64,000 bases of DNA. Source: Eggerthella lenta DSM 2243 (GTDB taxonomy: Bacteria > Actinomycetota > Coriobacteriia > Coriobacteriales > Eggerthellaceae). Each line of letters opens with the position of its first letter. Positions within the stretch are counted from its first letter, which is position 1. Positions 17,955 through 26,754 of this stretch are shown here, piece after piece. The notes below the pieces were generated by a model. It was not told the DNA's origin. It saw only the letters and a list, made by a program, of their open reading frames with translations, and made no database searches. Location: the NCBI RefSeq assembly GCF_000024265.1, contig NC_013204.1, forward strand, positions 682,001 to 746,000, written 5' to 3'. The translations under genes and the position numbers were made by a program.

Positions 17955-20071
17955 TGCTCGATGCGTTCCACGACGAAGAGGGCATGACGACGGTGGGCAT
18001 GGTGCTGGCGCTGCTGGTGACGCTTGCGCTCGTATTCTCGGCGGGGCAGGCGTACCGGGTGGGCTCGGCCTCGTCGGAGGTGCAGAACGTGGCCGATGCG
18101 GCGGCTCTGGCCGCGCAGAACGAGGTGGGCGAGTTCATGATCGTCGTGCGGGTGTGCGATGCGGCGGTGCTGTCGCTTTCGCTGACGAGCCTCGTGGCGA
18201 CGGGGCTGGGCGTGGCCGCGCTGTGCACGCCGGCCACCGCCTCCGCATCCGAGACCCTGCTGAAAGCGGGGCGCGACGTGGCCTATGCGCGCGACCGGTT
18301 CGCCGAGAAGGCGGCCGACGGGCTCGACCGCCTGCAACGGCTGCTGCCGTTCCTCGCCGCGGCGAACGCGGCATCGGTGGCGTCGGCGAACAACGGGGCT
18401 TCGTCGAGCTACGTGGCGCTCGCGCTTCTCGTGCCCGCTTCGGGGAAGAAGATCGCGGTGGACGGCGCGGCCGAGCTCGAAGACGTGGCCGAGGCGGTGG
18501 GCGACGAGGCCGACGAGGTGCGGCAGGCGGCCGACGAGGCCGAGCGCGCCGCCGAGCGGGCCAACGAAGCGAAGCGCCGTGCATTCGAGCACGACTGCGG
18601 CCTCGATCCGTCCTATTGCATGTACGAGCGCGCCTCTGCATTGGCAGGCATGAGCGGATCGGAGAACCCGCTGTTCAGAAGCGTTGACGCCTGGTCGTTC
18701 TCCGTGGCGCTCAAGCGCGCGCAAGCCTACTATCCGCGGCGACTCGCCGTGGAGGCCCCGGCGGACGGCTCGGTGGAGGAGCAGGCGCGCTCGGCGCTGC
18801 GCAAGCGGTTCTACGCCTTCGCCGCCGACGAGGTGGGGCGCGGATACGTCCATGAAGGCGCCGATTCCTTCGACGCGTGGTTTCCGCGCCTTCCGAAGAA
18901 CACGGAGGAGATGAGGTCGACGGCGCTGTACACCGAGGCCGCGTACCCCTGCACGGTGGACGAGGAAGGGCGCGCCACGGCTCATGCATGGGCCGGATGC
19001 CCCGCTGCGGCCGGGTCGGGAAGCCTCGTGTCGATCGCCCAGACGGAGGCGGAGCCGTTCGCCGAGTGCGCGGAATGCGGCTTCTCGGCGGCCAGCATGG
19101 GCAAGGTGGCGGCCGCCTCGTCGTCCATCGACAACGGCTTCGAGTACCACTACGAAGCCGTGGCGAAGGCGGCCGGCGAGTACGAGGAGGCCCGGGCTGA
19201 GCTGGATCCGCTGGCAGACGAGGTGAAGCGGCGTGCGGGCGGCTTGTTCGACGAGGTGAAGGACGCGCTCGCCAAGGTGGCGGGCAAGCGCCTCTCTGCG
19301 CAGCCGCCGGGACGCTACGGCGTGGTCGCGCTGGTCGCGAACACGGCAAGCGTCGCCGCATCGAGCGGTTTCGACAGCTCGTTCGTGCGGGGAGGGGGCG
19401 CGCTTGGCGCGCGGGCGGCGGTTTCGGCCGCCACGCTCGTCGCCGACTCGTCCGACGAAGGCGCCACCGTGGTGTCGTCGCTGCTGGACGGCGTGAAGGG
19501 CCAGGGAGGGGCGGCCGTGGGCGCGCTGGGAACGGTGCTCGACTGCTGGTCCGGCTTGCTGGACGCGTACGCGCAGGGCCAAGAGGCGCTCGACGATTCT
19601 GTCTCGTCGGCGTTGGACGGGCTGCCTCTCGCGGGGGCCAGCGGGTTGGGCGCGTGGGCGGCAGGTGCCCTGCGCGAGGCCGTGCGGGCCGCGGGGCTCG
19701 CTCCGGCCGAACTCGACGCGCTCAAGCCGGTGTTGGTGAATTCGGCGCATGTCGCCGAGCGCGACGAGGGGGCGTTCGGCGCGCGGCTGCTCTCGCTCAA
19801 GGAGCAGGCGATCGAGCATCCGCTCGGGTCGAACGACGTGTTCGCCTCGATCGTGGGGACGGTGGAAGCCGAGGCTGTCGAAGGCATCCAGGGGTTCGAC
19901 GGCACCATCGAGATCGCCGAGATCGAGCTATGGGACGGCGGCCCGTCGTTCCCGGTGAAGGTCGCGTTGCCTCAGGCGGCGAAGGACGCAGCTGCCGACC
20001 TGGTGCAACGGACGGCTGACGGATTGCGCGGCGTGTACGCGCAGGTAACGGGGGTGCGGGTATGGGAGTGA
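17951..20071 (+). CDS. Large TadG-like pilus-associated protein, set A
   Basis: A 706-residue protein, unusually large for this class. The N-terminus has a prepilin-like Gly11 (MTTVG, but Gly instead of Glu at +5), a membrane helix and the segment VQNVADAAALAAQNEV, a hallmark of TadG/Flp-assembly proteins. The rest is Ala/Glu-rich, with likely coiled coil around 180-225 and 430-475, and a Cys-containing middle. It may be the anchor or tip component of pilus set A. The start overlaps the previous stop, and the end overlaps the next start by 10 bases. Confidence 0.7.
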   Translation: MMLDAFHDEEGMTTVGMVLALLVTLALVFSAGQAYRVGSASSEVQNVADAAALAAQNEVGEFMIVVRVCDAAVLSLSLTSLVATGLGVAALCTPATASASETLLKAGRDVAYARDRFAEKAADGLDRLQRLLPFLAAANAASVASANNGASSSYVALALLVPASGKKIAVDGAAELEDVAEAVGDEADEVRQAADEAERAAERANEAKRRAFEHDCGLDPSYCMYERASALAGMSGSENPLFRSVDAWSFSVALKRAQAYYPRRLAVEAPADGSVEEQARSALRKRFYAFAADEVGRGYVHEGADSFDAWFPRLPKNTEEMRSTALYTEAAYPCTVDEEGRATAHAWAGCPAAAGSGSLVSIAQTEAEPFAECAECGFSAASMGKVAAASSSIDNGFEYHYEAVAKAAGEYEEARAELDPLADEVKRRAGGLFDEVKDALAKVAGKRLSAQPPGRYGVVALVANTASVAASSGFDSSFVRGGGALGARAAVSAATLVADSSDEGATVVSSLLDGVKGQGGAAVGALGTVLDCWSGLLDAYAQGQEALDDSVSSALDGLPLAGASGLGAWAAGALREAVRAAGLAPAELDALKPVLVNSAHVAERDEGAFGARLLSLKEQAIEHPLGSNDVFASIVGTVEAEAVEGIQGFDGTIEIAEIELWDGGPSFPVKVALPQAAKDAAADLVQRTADGLRGVYAQVTGVRVWE

Positions 20072-20499
20072 TGCGAACGTGCGACGAACGGGGTCAGATG
20101 ACGGTCGAGCTCGCGGCGGCGTTTCCGGTGCTGATCATCGTCGCGGTCATCGCGGTGAACGCGCTCGCGTTCTTCTCGGAATGCGCCGCGTTCGACAACG
20201 TCTTCCGCGACGCGGTGCGCGTGCATGTGACGTCGCCTGCCGCGGGCCAGGGTATCGAGCAGAGCAGCGCCCTGGTGCAGACGGCGCTGTCTGCCGCGTT
20301 CGATGCGGAGAACGAGGCGGTGCGCGTGTCGGCGGAGGCGGTTTCGGGGGGCCATACGCGCTTCACGGGCACCTTGGAGTACATGCCCACGCTGTTCGGC
20401 CTGGGGTTGCGCTCGACGGTGTTCGGGATCCCCCTGCCGCCGCTGACGCATGCGGTCAGCATCGCGGTCGACTGCTACAAGCCGGGGGTGCTGCTGTGA
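20062..20499 (+). CDS. TadE/TadF-like pseudopilin, set A
   Basis: A 145-residue protein with a prepilin-type site after Gly11 (QMTVELAAAF, Glu at +5), a hydrophobic helix VLIIVAVIAVNALAFF and an extracytoplasmic domain. It probably completes the minor pilins of set A. Its stop overlaps the GTG start of the next gene. Confidence 0.75.
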   Translation: MGVMRTCDERGQMTVELAAAFPVLIIVAVIAVNALAFFSECAAFDNVFRDAVRVHVTSPAAGQGIEQSSALVQTALSAAFDAENEAVRVSAEAVSGGHTRFTGTLEYMPTLFGLGLRSTVFGIPLPPLTHAVSIAVDCYKPGVLL

Positions 20500-20951
20500 G
20501 CGGGTCGACGGTAGGCGCCCGTCGCCGCAGGCGTGCTTGGGCGGTCGTGGCTACGCTCGTTGCGGGGTGCGCGCTGGCGCTCGCGTTCGCGCAAGCAGAT
20601 CGGCCGAGCGTGCTGCACGAAGCGATGCGGACGACGGCCGAATCGAGCGGCGCCGGTCCTCCTGCGGGCTTCGAGGACGAAGCGTTGCGGCTCGAAGGAC
20701 GACAGGACGTGCGGGTCGACGAGCGCAGCGGCGTGCTGGGCTTCACCCGCTCGGACGACGTTGCGGACGCGCTCGCTGCGATCGAGGGGGAGTTGCTCGC
20801 CAAAGGATGGAGTGGGGTGCGCAGCGGAAACGAAGGAAGCGAGTCGTTCGTGAAGGATGACGGCCGGTATCGATGGATGTTCGTCGCCTGCGTGGACGCA
20901 GGCGGATCGACCAGCGTCGTCGTGCGCTACACGACGGAGGAAGGAGCGTGA
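20496..20951 (+). CDS. Unrecognised secreted or membrane-anchored small protein in the Tad operon
   Basis: A 151-residue protein with GTG start, a run of arginines, one hydrophobic segment (AVVATLVAGCALALAFA, possibly a lipobox at VAGC) and a soluble domain of about 110 residues (FTRSDDVADALAAIEGELLAKGW, then DGRYRWMFVACVDAGGSTSVVVRY). No family was recognised. Translational overlap on the upstream side makes it an integral part of the operon. Confidence 0.6.
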   Translation: MSGSTVGARRRRRAWAVVATLVAGCALALAFAQADRPSVLHEAMRTTAESSGAGPPAGFEDEALRLEGRQDVRVDERSGVLGFTRSDDVADALAAIEGELLAKGWSGVRSGNEGSESFVKDDGRYRWMFVACVDAGGSTSVVVRYTTEEGA

Positions 20952-20955
20952 CGTC

Positions 20956-21330
20956 ATGGTGGAACCGAAAGATCCGTCGCTCGGTGCGTCTGGTCCCGAA
21001 GGGGACGCGCGCGTTGGGCGGCCGTTGCTGATAGCCGCACGCTTTCGCCGCAAGGCGAAGGGGCTGCTGTTCTCGCCCGAGCATGCCGGGGCGCTGCTGC
21101 TCGCGCCGTGCAACGACGTGCACACGGCGGGCATGCGCCATCGCCTCGACATCGCGTTCGTCGACGCGCAGGGGCTGGTGCTCGAAGCCCATCGCGACGT
21201 GGAGCCGTGCCGGAGGCTGCGCAACAAAAGCGCAGAGGCGGTTGTGGAGAGGTTCTCGTCCTGCGCGACCCCGTGGTTCACGGCGGGCGATCGCGTGGGA
21301 GTGGTTTGCATGAAAGGAGATCGGAAATGA
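20956..21330 (+). CDS. DUF192-family protein in the Tad operon
   Basis: A 124-residue protein. The segment HTAGMRHRLDIAFVDAQGLVLEAHRDVEPCRRL fits the DUF192 signature (GM-R--LD--F-D--G-V). Family function is unknown; members are often secreted, but no signal peptide is seen here. The ATG at 20956 lies 4 bases after the upstream stop and the stop overlaps the next start. Confidence 0.75.
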   Translation: MVEPKDPSLGASGPEGDARVGRPLLIAARFRRKAKGLLFSPEHAGALLLAPCNDVHTAGMRHRLDIAFVDAQGLVLEAHRDVEPCRRLRNKSAEAVVERFSSCATPWFTAGDRVGVVCMKGDRK

Positions 21331-21746
21331 AAACGTGTCCGACTTGCGGGGCTCGCGCGTTCGACGACGCCGAGGTGTGCTTCGGCTGCCTGCATCGCTA
21401 CGGGGAGGAGCCCGTCCGTCCGAACGTCGCGATGCCGACGATGCCGTCGTCGCCTGGAACGGGGCACTGTCCGACGCTTCGTCCCAAGGCGGCTCCCGCT
21501 GAGCCGAAACCTCCTCAGGAAGCGCCGCCGCGCGACGGGGCGGGGTGGACCGTTCGGTTCGAGTTGCCGGGATATGCGCCCGTGATGGAAGCGGACGGTC
21601 GGGAAGGCGGAGTGGTCGTGCGGTTCCAGCCGAGCGACGAGGTGGGAGGGGCTGGCGACGGCGGGCGGCGGGTTCCGCGCGGCACCCATGCGCGCGATGC
21701 GCCGTCGGAGAACCGCGCGTCGGCGAGCGCGGCAGGCCGCTCGTGA
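21327..21746 (+). CDS. Zinc-ribbon protein with a C-terminal beta-rich region
   Basis: A 139-residue protein that begins with a zinc ribbon MKTCPTCGARAFDDAEVCFGC (CxxC and CxxC), then a Pro-rich linker and a short region (WTVRFELPGYAPVM to VVVRFQPSDEV) that may be a small beta domain. The function is not recognised. It overlaps its neighbours on both sides (ATGA, GTGA), so it is co-translated with the pilus genes. Confidence 0.65.
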   Translation: MKTCPTCGARAFDDAEVCFGCLHRYGEEPVRPNVAMPTMPSSPGTGHCPTLRPKAAPAEPKPPQEAPPRDGAGWTVRFELPGYAPVMEADGREGGVVVRFQPSDEVGGAGDGGRRVPRGTHARDAPSENRASASAAGRS

Positions 21747-22645
21747 CGGCCCCGATCGCGCTCGTCCTCGCGGCCGGATGCGCGGGCGGGCTGATCGGCG
21801 CGTTCTTCGTGCCATGGTCGGCTTCCGTGCTTCTGGGACGCGCCTATCGCCGCGCTCGCTCGTGGTGGTGGGATTCGCTCGACGCCTATCGGGCGTTCAA
21901 GCAGGCGCATCCTCTCAGGGAGCCTTCGCCGCGCGCGGCAGGAGCCGAGGGGTCGCTGGGCCTGTGGCGGGCTCAGGCGCTGCGCGACGCCCAGGCGGGG
22001 AGCCTTCCCCGCGAGCGGCTGCAGGCGCTGAACGAGGCGGGATGCGCGGCTGGCGCGCCCGAGCCTTCGCGCAGCGAGGCCGATCAGGAAGCGCGCTGCT
22101 CGTTTCGAGCGAAACGATGGCATCGCTGCCTTGGCGCCCTCGTCGGAACGGTGTTCGGCTGCGCCGTCGCGTGGTGCGCAGGTTCGCCTCTGGTCGCGGC
22201 GGCGTTGGCGGTAGCGGCGACGGCCATGGCTGCGGCCGTGATATGCGATCTGCAGGCGAGGATCGTGCCGCTCGAGGCGTGCGCGGCCCTCGCGGCGGCG
22301 GGCGTCGTCTTCCAGGCGTCGACCGCGGGGCTTGAGGGCGTGCTGGCCGGGTGCGCCTTCGCCGTGTTCGCGGTGCTGTGCTGCCTCGCGCTGAACCGGC
22401 TGTTCGGAAGGACGGGGCGCGCGCCCGTGGGCTACGGCGACGTGCGCTGCATGGCGGCGCTTTCGCTGGCCAGCGGCGTCGCGACGCCGGTGGGGGCGGC
22501 GCTTTGCTACGGCGGCGCGGCGGCGTTCTCGCTGGCGGGCATCGCCGCGGGAAAGCTCTCGTGGAGAAGCGGTATCCCGATGGCGCCGTTTCTTGCGGCA
22601 TGGCTGGTCGGAGGCGCGTGCGCGTGCCTGCACGGTATGGGATGA
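21743..22645 (+). CDS. Prepilin peptidase, TadV/CpaA-type (A24)
   Basis: A 300-residue membrane aspartic protease that should cleave the prepilins of both pilus sets, as it is the only peptidase present. The first catalytic Asp is in ICDLQARIVPLE (near residue 170) and the second in the GxGD-type motif GYGDVRCM. An Arg/Ala-rich cytoplasmic loop of about 100 residues follows the first membrane segment. The GTG start at 21743 overlaps the upstream stop. Confidence 0.87.
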   Translation: MTAPIALVLAAGCAGGLIGAFFVPWSASVLLGRAYRRARSWWWDSLDAYRAFKQAHPLREPSPRAAGAEGSLGLWRAQALRDAQAGSLPRERLQALNEAGCAAGAPEPSRSEADQEARCSFRAKRWHRCLGALVGTVFGCAVAWCAGSPLVAAALAVAATAMAAAVICDLQARIVPLEACAALAAAGVVFQASTAGLEGVLAGCAFAVFAVLCCLALNRLFGRTGRAPVGYGDVRCMAALSLASGVATPVGAALCYGGAAAFSLAGIAAGKLSWRSGIPMAPFLAAWLVGGACACLHGMG

Positions 22646-22666
22646 ATCGATGAAAAGGAGTTGAGC

Positions 22667-22900
22667 ATGAACATGATCAAGAAAAACACGGCATCGAGAT
22701 TGGACAAGGTCAGGGCGTTGCTCGTCGTGGGCGAGGAGGACGGCGGTTCCGAGATCGTGCAGACGGTCATCGTGCTGGGGTTCGCGGTGGGTTTGGGGGC
22801 TGCGCTGCTGTTGCTGCAGGGCAACATCCAAACCGCCATCACGAAAGCGGGAACCTCGGTGACCGACATGTTCTCGAAGATCACGTCCGGTGCGGCGTAA
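22667..22900 (+). CDS. Pilin-like protein with GSEIVQ processing site, set B
   Basis: A 77-residue protein. A basic leader ends GG (26-27) and is followed by SEIVQTVIVLGFAVGLGAALLLL. Serine is thus at +1 and Gln at +5 where class III pilins have Glu. It probably is the major pilin of set B. AAAAGGAG lies 6 bases before the ATG at 22667, which is preferred over the TTG at 22661. Confidence 0.7.
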   Translation: MNMIKKNTASRLDKVRALLVVGEEDGGSEIVQTVIVLGFAVGLGAALLLLQGNIQTAITKAGTSVTDMFSKITSGAA

Positions 22901-23402
22901 AGGACGCTCGGAACGGGGCGGCAGCGTCGTGGCGTTCGTCATCGCGCTGCCCCTGCTGCTCCTGTTCCTGTTCGCAGTGGTCGATCTGGGGCGCTCTGTG
23001 TTCCTGTCCATGGCGCTCGACGACGCAGCGCATGCGGTATGCGAGGCGGCATCGGGTCATCCTGCGGGCGATGTCGCGGAATCACAGCTGCGCGAGGCGG
23101 CTTTCGCTGCGGCGCCGGCGCTCGACCGCGACGATCTGCATCTGGACGTCTCGGTTCGCTATGGCGAGTTCGAGGATCGCCCTTACGAGCATCGGTTCTA
23201 CAACGAGAGGACGGATGCGTACGACGAACGAACGTCGTTCGCCCGATCGCGGCCGGTCGAGGTCGCGCTCGTGCTCGAGGGCGCGTACCTCACGCCGCTC
23301 GGCGCGGGGCTGTCGAGCGGAGGCGAGGGATCCGGTCGGTTCGCGTTCCGCGCCCAGGTTCGCGGCGCGGCCGACGCAACGGTGGAAGGAGGCGCGTGGT
23401 GA
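22890..23402 (+). CDS. TadE-like pseudopilin, set B
   Basis: A 170-residue protein starting at GTG, overlapping the pilin gene by 11 bases. Processing site probably after Gly11 (SVVAFVIALPLLLLFLFAVV), followed by an extracytoplasmic domain of about 130 residues. The pattern is that of TadE/TadF minor pilins. The stop overlaps the next start. Confidence 0.72.
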   Translation: MRRKGRSERGGSVVAFVIALPLLLLFLFAVVDLGRSVFLSMALDDAAHAVCEAASGHPAGDVAESQLREAAFAAAPALDRDDLHLDVSVRYGEFEDRPYEHRFYNERTDAYDERTSFARSRPVEVALVLEGAYLTPLGAGLSSGGEGSGRFAFRAQVRGAADATVEGGAW

Positions 23403-23875
23403 TGAGGGGCGAGCGGGGAAGCGAAGTGGTCCAGTTCGTGATCGTGCTGCCGCTGCTGTTGGCGGTGGTGTTCTCGATCGTGCAGCTTGCGGGCATGACG
23501 CTTGCGGCCAGCCAGCTGTCGTCCGAGATCACGCGCGCGTGCCGCCAGCTCGATGCCACGGGGTTCGAGCTGGCGGCGAACAAGGAGCGGTTCGTCGAAG
23601 AGGGCATCCTGGGCGCGTCGACCCAGCTCGACCCCGCTCGCCTGCATGTGGAGCACGTCAGCTGGACGAGCGAGCGGACGAAGCGGGAGCAGCCCGTGCG
23701 CGACGGAGGAGCCATCGAAGAGCAGTCCACGGTGATCGAGGCATCGTACGACGTGAGCTATCTGCTGCCCGCCGTCGCCGATCTGCCCGGTCTGGCAGGC
23801 CGCGTGCTGAAGCGTCACGTGCGCTGCTCGTTCGTGGATGGGCGTGCGATAGAGATCAGGCAGGAGGGGCTATGA
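23402..23875 (+). CDS. TadE-like pseudopilin with GSEVVQ processing site, set B
   Basis: A 157-residue protein: short basic leader, Gly6 followed by SEVVQFVIVLPLLLAVVFSI, then an extracytoplasmic domain. It shares the unusual SE(I/V)VQ site with the pilin at 22667. GAAGGAGG lies upstream; a GTG one codon earlier (23399) is an equally possible start. Confidence 0.72.
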   Translation: MRGERGSEVVQFVIVLPLLLAVVFSIVQLAGMTLAASQLSSEITRACRQLDATGFELAANKERFVEEGILGASTQLDPARLHVEHVSWTSERTKREQPVRDGGAIEEQSTVIEASYDVSYLLPAVADLPGLAGRVLKRHVRCSFVDGRAIEIRQEGL

Positions 23876-24477
23876 ACGCAAGTGATCGTCGGGACGAGCG
23901 CGGATCCGCGCTGCCGCTCGTTCTTGTGGCGGCTCTCGCGCTGTTCGCCGTGTTGGCGTTCTCCGTCGATCAGGGCATCGCCTACGCGGCGAAGGCGCGC
24001 CAAGAGAACGCGCTCGATGCGGCGCGGGCAGCCTGCATGGACGCATCGTTCGCGCTCGTGGCGAAAAACGCGGACGATCCGGGCCGCATGGTGGCCGACC
24101 GCGTCGTCCGCACCGCGCGCGATGCGGGGTTCGAGGGGAAGGCGTCCGTGTGGTTCTACGAAACGCCGGAGGAGAGCGTCTCTTCGACGGAGCGCCACTG
24201 GGTCGTCGGGATGCAGTTCGAGGAGGAGTCGCCCACGGTGTTCGCGCGCGGGTACGGCATCGAAGGGCTGCCGGTGGCGTCGTACCGGGTGCTGACGGCG
24301 ATGCCCTATGCCGGGGAAAAGGTGTGGCGGCCGGAAACGAGGCGCTGCGGACGATACGACTACCCGGCGGGAGCGACTGCGGACTCATGGACGTACGAGG
24401 CGCTGAACTCGCTCGACGCCTTTCCGGCGGAGCTTGCCGAAGCGGCGCGGGCGACGTTGGCCGAGAGCGGGAAATAG
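23872..24477 (+). CDS. TadG-like pilus protein, set B
   Basis: A 201-residue protein with a prepilin-like Gly11 (SALPLVLVAALALFAVLAF), then ARQENALDAARAACM, comparable to the TadG segment that follows the membrane helix. It ends in a soluble domain of about 150 residues. It is much shorter than the 706-residue counterpart of set A. The start overlaps the previous stop. Confidence 0.65.
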   Translation: MNASDRRDERGSALPLVLVAALALFAVLAFSVDQGIAYAAKARQENALDAARAACMDASFALVAKNADDPGRMVADRVVRTARDAGFEGKASVWFYETPEESVSSTERHWVVGMQFEEESPTVFARGYGIEGLPVASYRVLTAMPYAGEKVWRPETRRCGRYDYPAGATADSWTYEALNSLDAFPAELAEAARATLAESGK

Positions 24478-24517
24478 GCCGGTTCGATCCGGCGGAAACG
24501 AGAGAGAGGAACCGATT

Positions 24518-25438
24518 ATGGTGATGGGCGGCAACGGCGGTGATGCGACGGCGTGGGGCGGAGGCTTCGCAGCGCGGGCTTCGCGGCGTGAAACGGACGA
24601 AGGCCCGGCGGCTGGAAGCGTCGGAGGAGGCCGAACGGGATACGTGACGCCTCGGGGAGGCGCGTCGGCTGCAGCGTCGATGCCGGCTGCAGCGGCGGAT
24701 CGCGCGAAGCCTGCGATGCCCAAGCCGCGGAAAGGGGATACCGTCCGGGTCAAACGGCTGGCGACGATCGTCGCCGCCTCGGTAGCGTTGACGGCGGTGT
24801 CGGTTTCGTACGGCGTATGGTCCGCCGCCGCGTCGCGCGCAGCGGTGGAGCACGCCACGGCCGGCGCGCTCCCCACGCTGGTGGCTGCCGCGGACATCCG
24901 CGCGGGCGACGCTATCACGGCCGAGGCCGTTACCGTGCAGGACGTTCCCGCAACGTACCGGGCGGCTTCGGCGCTCGGCGGCGAGGCGCTCGATGCCGAG
25001 GGGCTCGCTGCGGGAGGGCGTGCGATCGTCGATATCCCGGCGGGAACGCAGCTGTCCTCGTCGTTCGTGACGGGGATGGGAGGCGATCGCCTCTCGGCCG
25101 AGCTGGGAGCGGGCTTGCAGGCGGTGACGCTCGCGGTGGACGTGGAAACCGGGCTCGCGGGCCACGTGCGGCCCTACGACACGGTGCGCATCGTGTCTGC
25201 GGAGGGCGCGTCGGCAGGCGAGGCGTTCCTCGAGACGGTGTGCGAGCGCGCCCGCGTCGTTGCGGTGGGCGACGATGCAACCAGCGTGCAGAGCGGTTCC
25301 GCCTCCGTCACGGTGGAAGTGTCGCCCGAGGAGGCTGACGCGGTGCGCGAAGCCCAGTTCGCAGGGAGGGTCAGCCTCGTTCTCGTGGCTGCCGACGATG
25401 CGTTCGAGGAGGTGGGCGCCGATGGACAGGACGACTGA
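24518..25438 (+). CDS. CpaB/RcpC-like Tad pilus assembly protein, set B
   Basis: A 306-residue protein. A 75-residue disordered Gly/Ala-rich cytoplasmic tail precedes a membrane segment (IVAASVALTAVSVSYGVW) and a SAF domain (TLVAAADIRAGDAITAEAV), then the second CpaB beta domain. It starts the machinery genes of set B, after AGAGAGGA. It overlaps tadA of set B by 17 bases. The long cytoplasmic tail is absent from the set A protein. Confidence 0.75.
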   Translation: MVMGGNGGDATAWGGGFAARASRRETDEGPAAGSVGGGRTGYVTPRGGASAAASMPAAAADRAKPAMPKPRKGDTVRVKRLATIVAASVALTAVSVSYGVWSAAASRAAVEHATAGALPTLVAAADIRAGDAITAEAVTVQDVPATYRAASALGGEALDAEGLAAGGRAIVDIPAGTQLSSSFVTGMGGDRLSAELGAGLQAVTLAVDVETGLAGHVRPYDTVRIVSAEGASAGEAFLETVCERARVVAVGDDATSVQSGSASVTVEVSPEEADAVREAQFAGRVSLVLVAADDAFEEVGADGQDD

Positions 25439-26741
25439 GCGTGCGCTCAAGAGAGCCGTGCGCGACGAGGCGGCCGTGCGGTTGCGCGGCGATGCCGTCG
25501 GCCCTGACGCGGTCGAGGCGCTCATCCGCCGGCTCGTGGAGGAGATTGCGAGCGAGTCGGGCATTTCGCTACCCCCGTACGAGTTCGAGGGGCTTGCGAG
25601 TGCGATGATCGACGACTTTCTCCGCTACGGGCCGCTCCAGCGACTGCTGGAGGACGAATCCGTCACCGAGATCATGGTCAACGGCGGCGGCATCGATCTG
25701 GACGATCCGGCGCTGCCTTTTCGCGCCCCCATCGTGTACGTGGAGCGTGCCGGGCGCATCGAGTACCGTCCCGATGTGGAGTTCGACGATGCGGAGCACG
25801 TGCGTCGCATCATCAACAAGATCGCCGAACAGTCGGGCAAGCGATGCGACGACGCGCACGCCATGGGCTGCGCGATGCTGCCGGGAGGCCGGGCGCGCGC
25901 CACCTACGTGGTGCCGCCGATCGCGCCGGACGGGCCGGCGCTCAACGTGCGCACGTTCTCGTCGAGCATGCTGGGCATGGAGGATCTCGTGCGCATGGGT
26001 ATGCTGACCGACGGGATGTCGCAGTTCCTTCGCGCGGCGGTGCAGGCGCGCTGCCCGCTTGTGATATCGGGAGGCACCGGATCGGGCAAGACCACCCTCT
26101 TGGGCGCTCTCTCTGGGTTCATCCCTCCCGACGAGCGGGTGATCACCATCGAGGATACGCCCGAGCTGCGCCTGCAAACGCCGCATGTGGAGCGGATGCA
26201 GACGCGCGAGGCGAACACGGAGGGCGAGGGATCGGTGAGCATGCGCGAGCTGGTGGCGTTGTCGCTGCGTCGTCGTCCCGATCGCATCATCGTCGGCGAG
26301 TGCCGCGGCGCGGAGGCGTACGACATGCTGCAGGCGATGCAGACCGATCATCCGGGCTCGATGACGACGGTGCATGCCAACGATCCGGGAAACGCCATCA
26401 GCCGTTTGCGTACGATGGTGGGCTACGCCGACGGCGACCTCAGCCGCGACGTCATCGTCCAGCAGATTGCCGAGTCGTTGCAGGGCGGCCTCGTCGTGCA
26501 CGTCGAACGCATGCAAGACGGGGCCCGCCGAGTGACCAGCATCGTGGCGATCGATCCGCTTCCCGAAGGGAGCCTCGTCATCCCGCGTGCCGAGCTGTTC
26601 GTTTTCGACGTCGAGGGCGTCGATGCGTACGGCGCCGTCGCGGGCGAGTGGCGCGCGTGCGGCGTGCAGCCCCAGCGCATCAAGGAGCGCATGCGCGCAT
26701 CGGGCGTATGGTACGACCCCGCTTGGTTTTTCGATCGATGA
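25422..26741 (+). CDS. tadA: TadA/CpaF secretion ATPase, set B
   Basis: A 439-residue ATPase with the CpaF N-terminal domain (DESVTEIMVNGGG), Walker A SGGTGSGKTTLL near 216-227 and Walker B region RPDRIIVGECRGAEAYDML. It is as complete as the set A enzyme, so both should be active. The C-terminal 60 residues (IPRAELFVFDVEGVDAYGAV onwards) form the alpha/beta tail seen in CpaF enzymes. The ATG at 25422 lies inside the end of the CpaB-like gene. Confidence 0.92.
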   Translation: MDRTTERALKRAVRDEAAVRLRGDAVGPDAVEALIRRLVEEIASESGISLPPYEFEGLASAMIDDFLRYGPLQRLLEDESVTEIMVNGGGIDLDDPALPFRAPIVYVERAGRIEYRPDVEFDDAEHVRRIINKIAEQSGKRCDDAHAMGCAMLPGGRARATYVVPPIAPDGPALNVRTFSSSMLGMEDLVRMGMLTDGMSQFLRAAVQARCPLVISGGTGSGKTTLLGALSGFIPPDERVITIEDTPELRLQTPHVERMQTREANTEGEGSVSMRELVALSLRRRPDRIIVGECRGAEAYDMLQAMQTDHPGSMTTVHANDPGNAISRLRTMVGYADGDLSRDVIVQQIAESLQGGLVVHVERMQDGARRVTSIVAIDPLPEGSLVIPRAELFVFDVEGVDAYGAVAGEWRACGVQPQRIKERMRASGVWYDPAWFFDR

Positions 26742-26754
26742 GGAGGGCTGAAGC

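Noticed and set aside
16628-19819. A 1063-codon minus-strand open frame across the pilus genes
   Set aside because: It is antisense to tadC, the pilins and the TadG-like gene, has no recognisable domain, and is explained by high GC at the third codon position.
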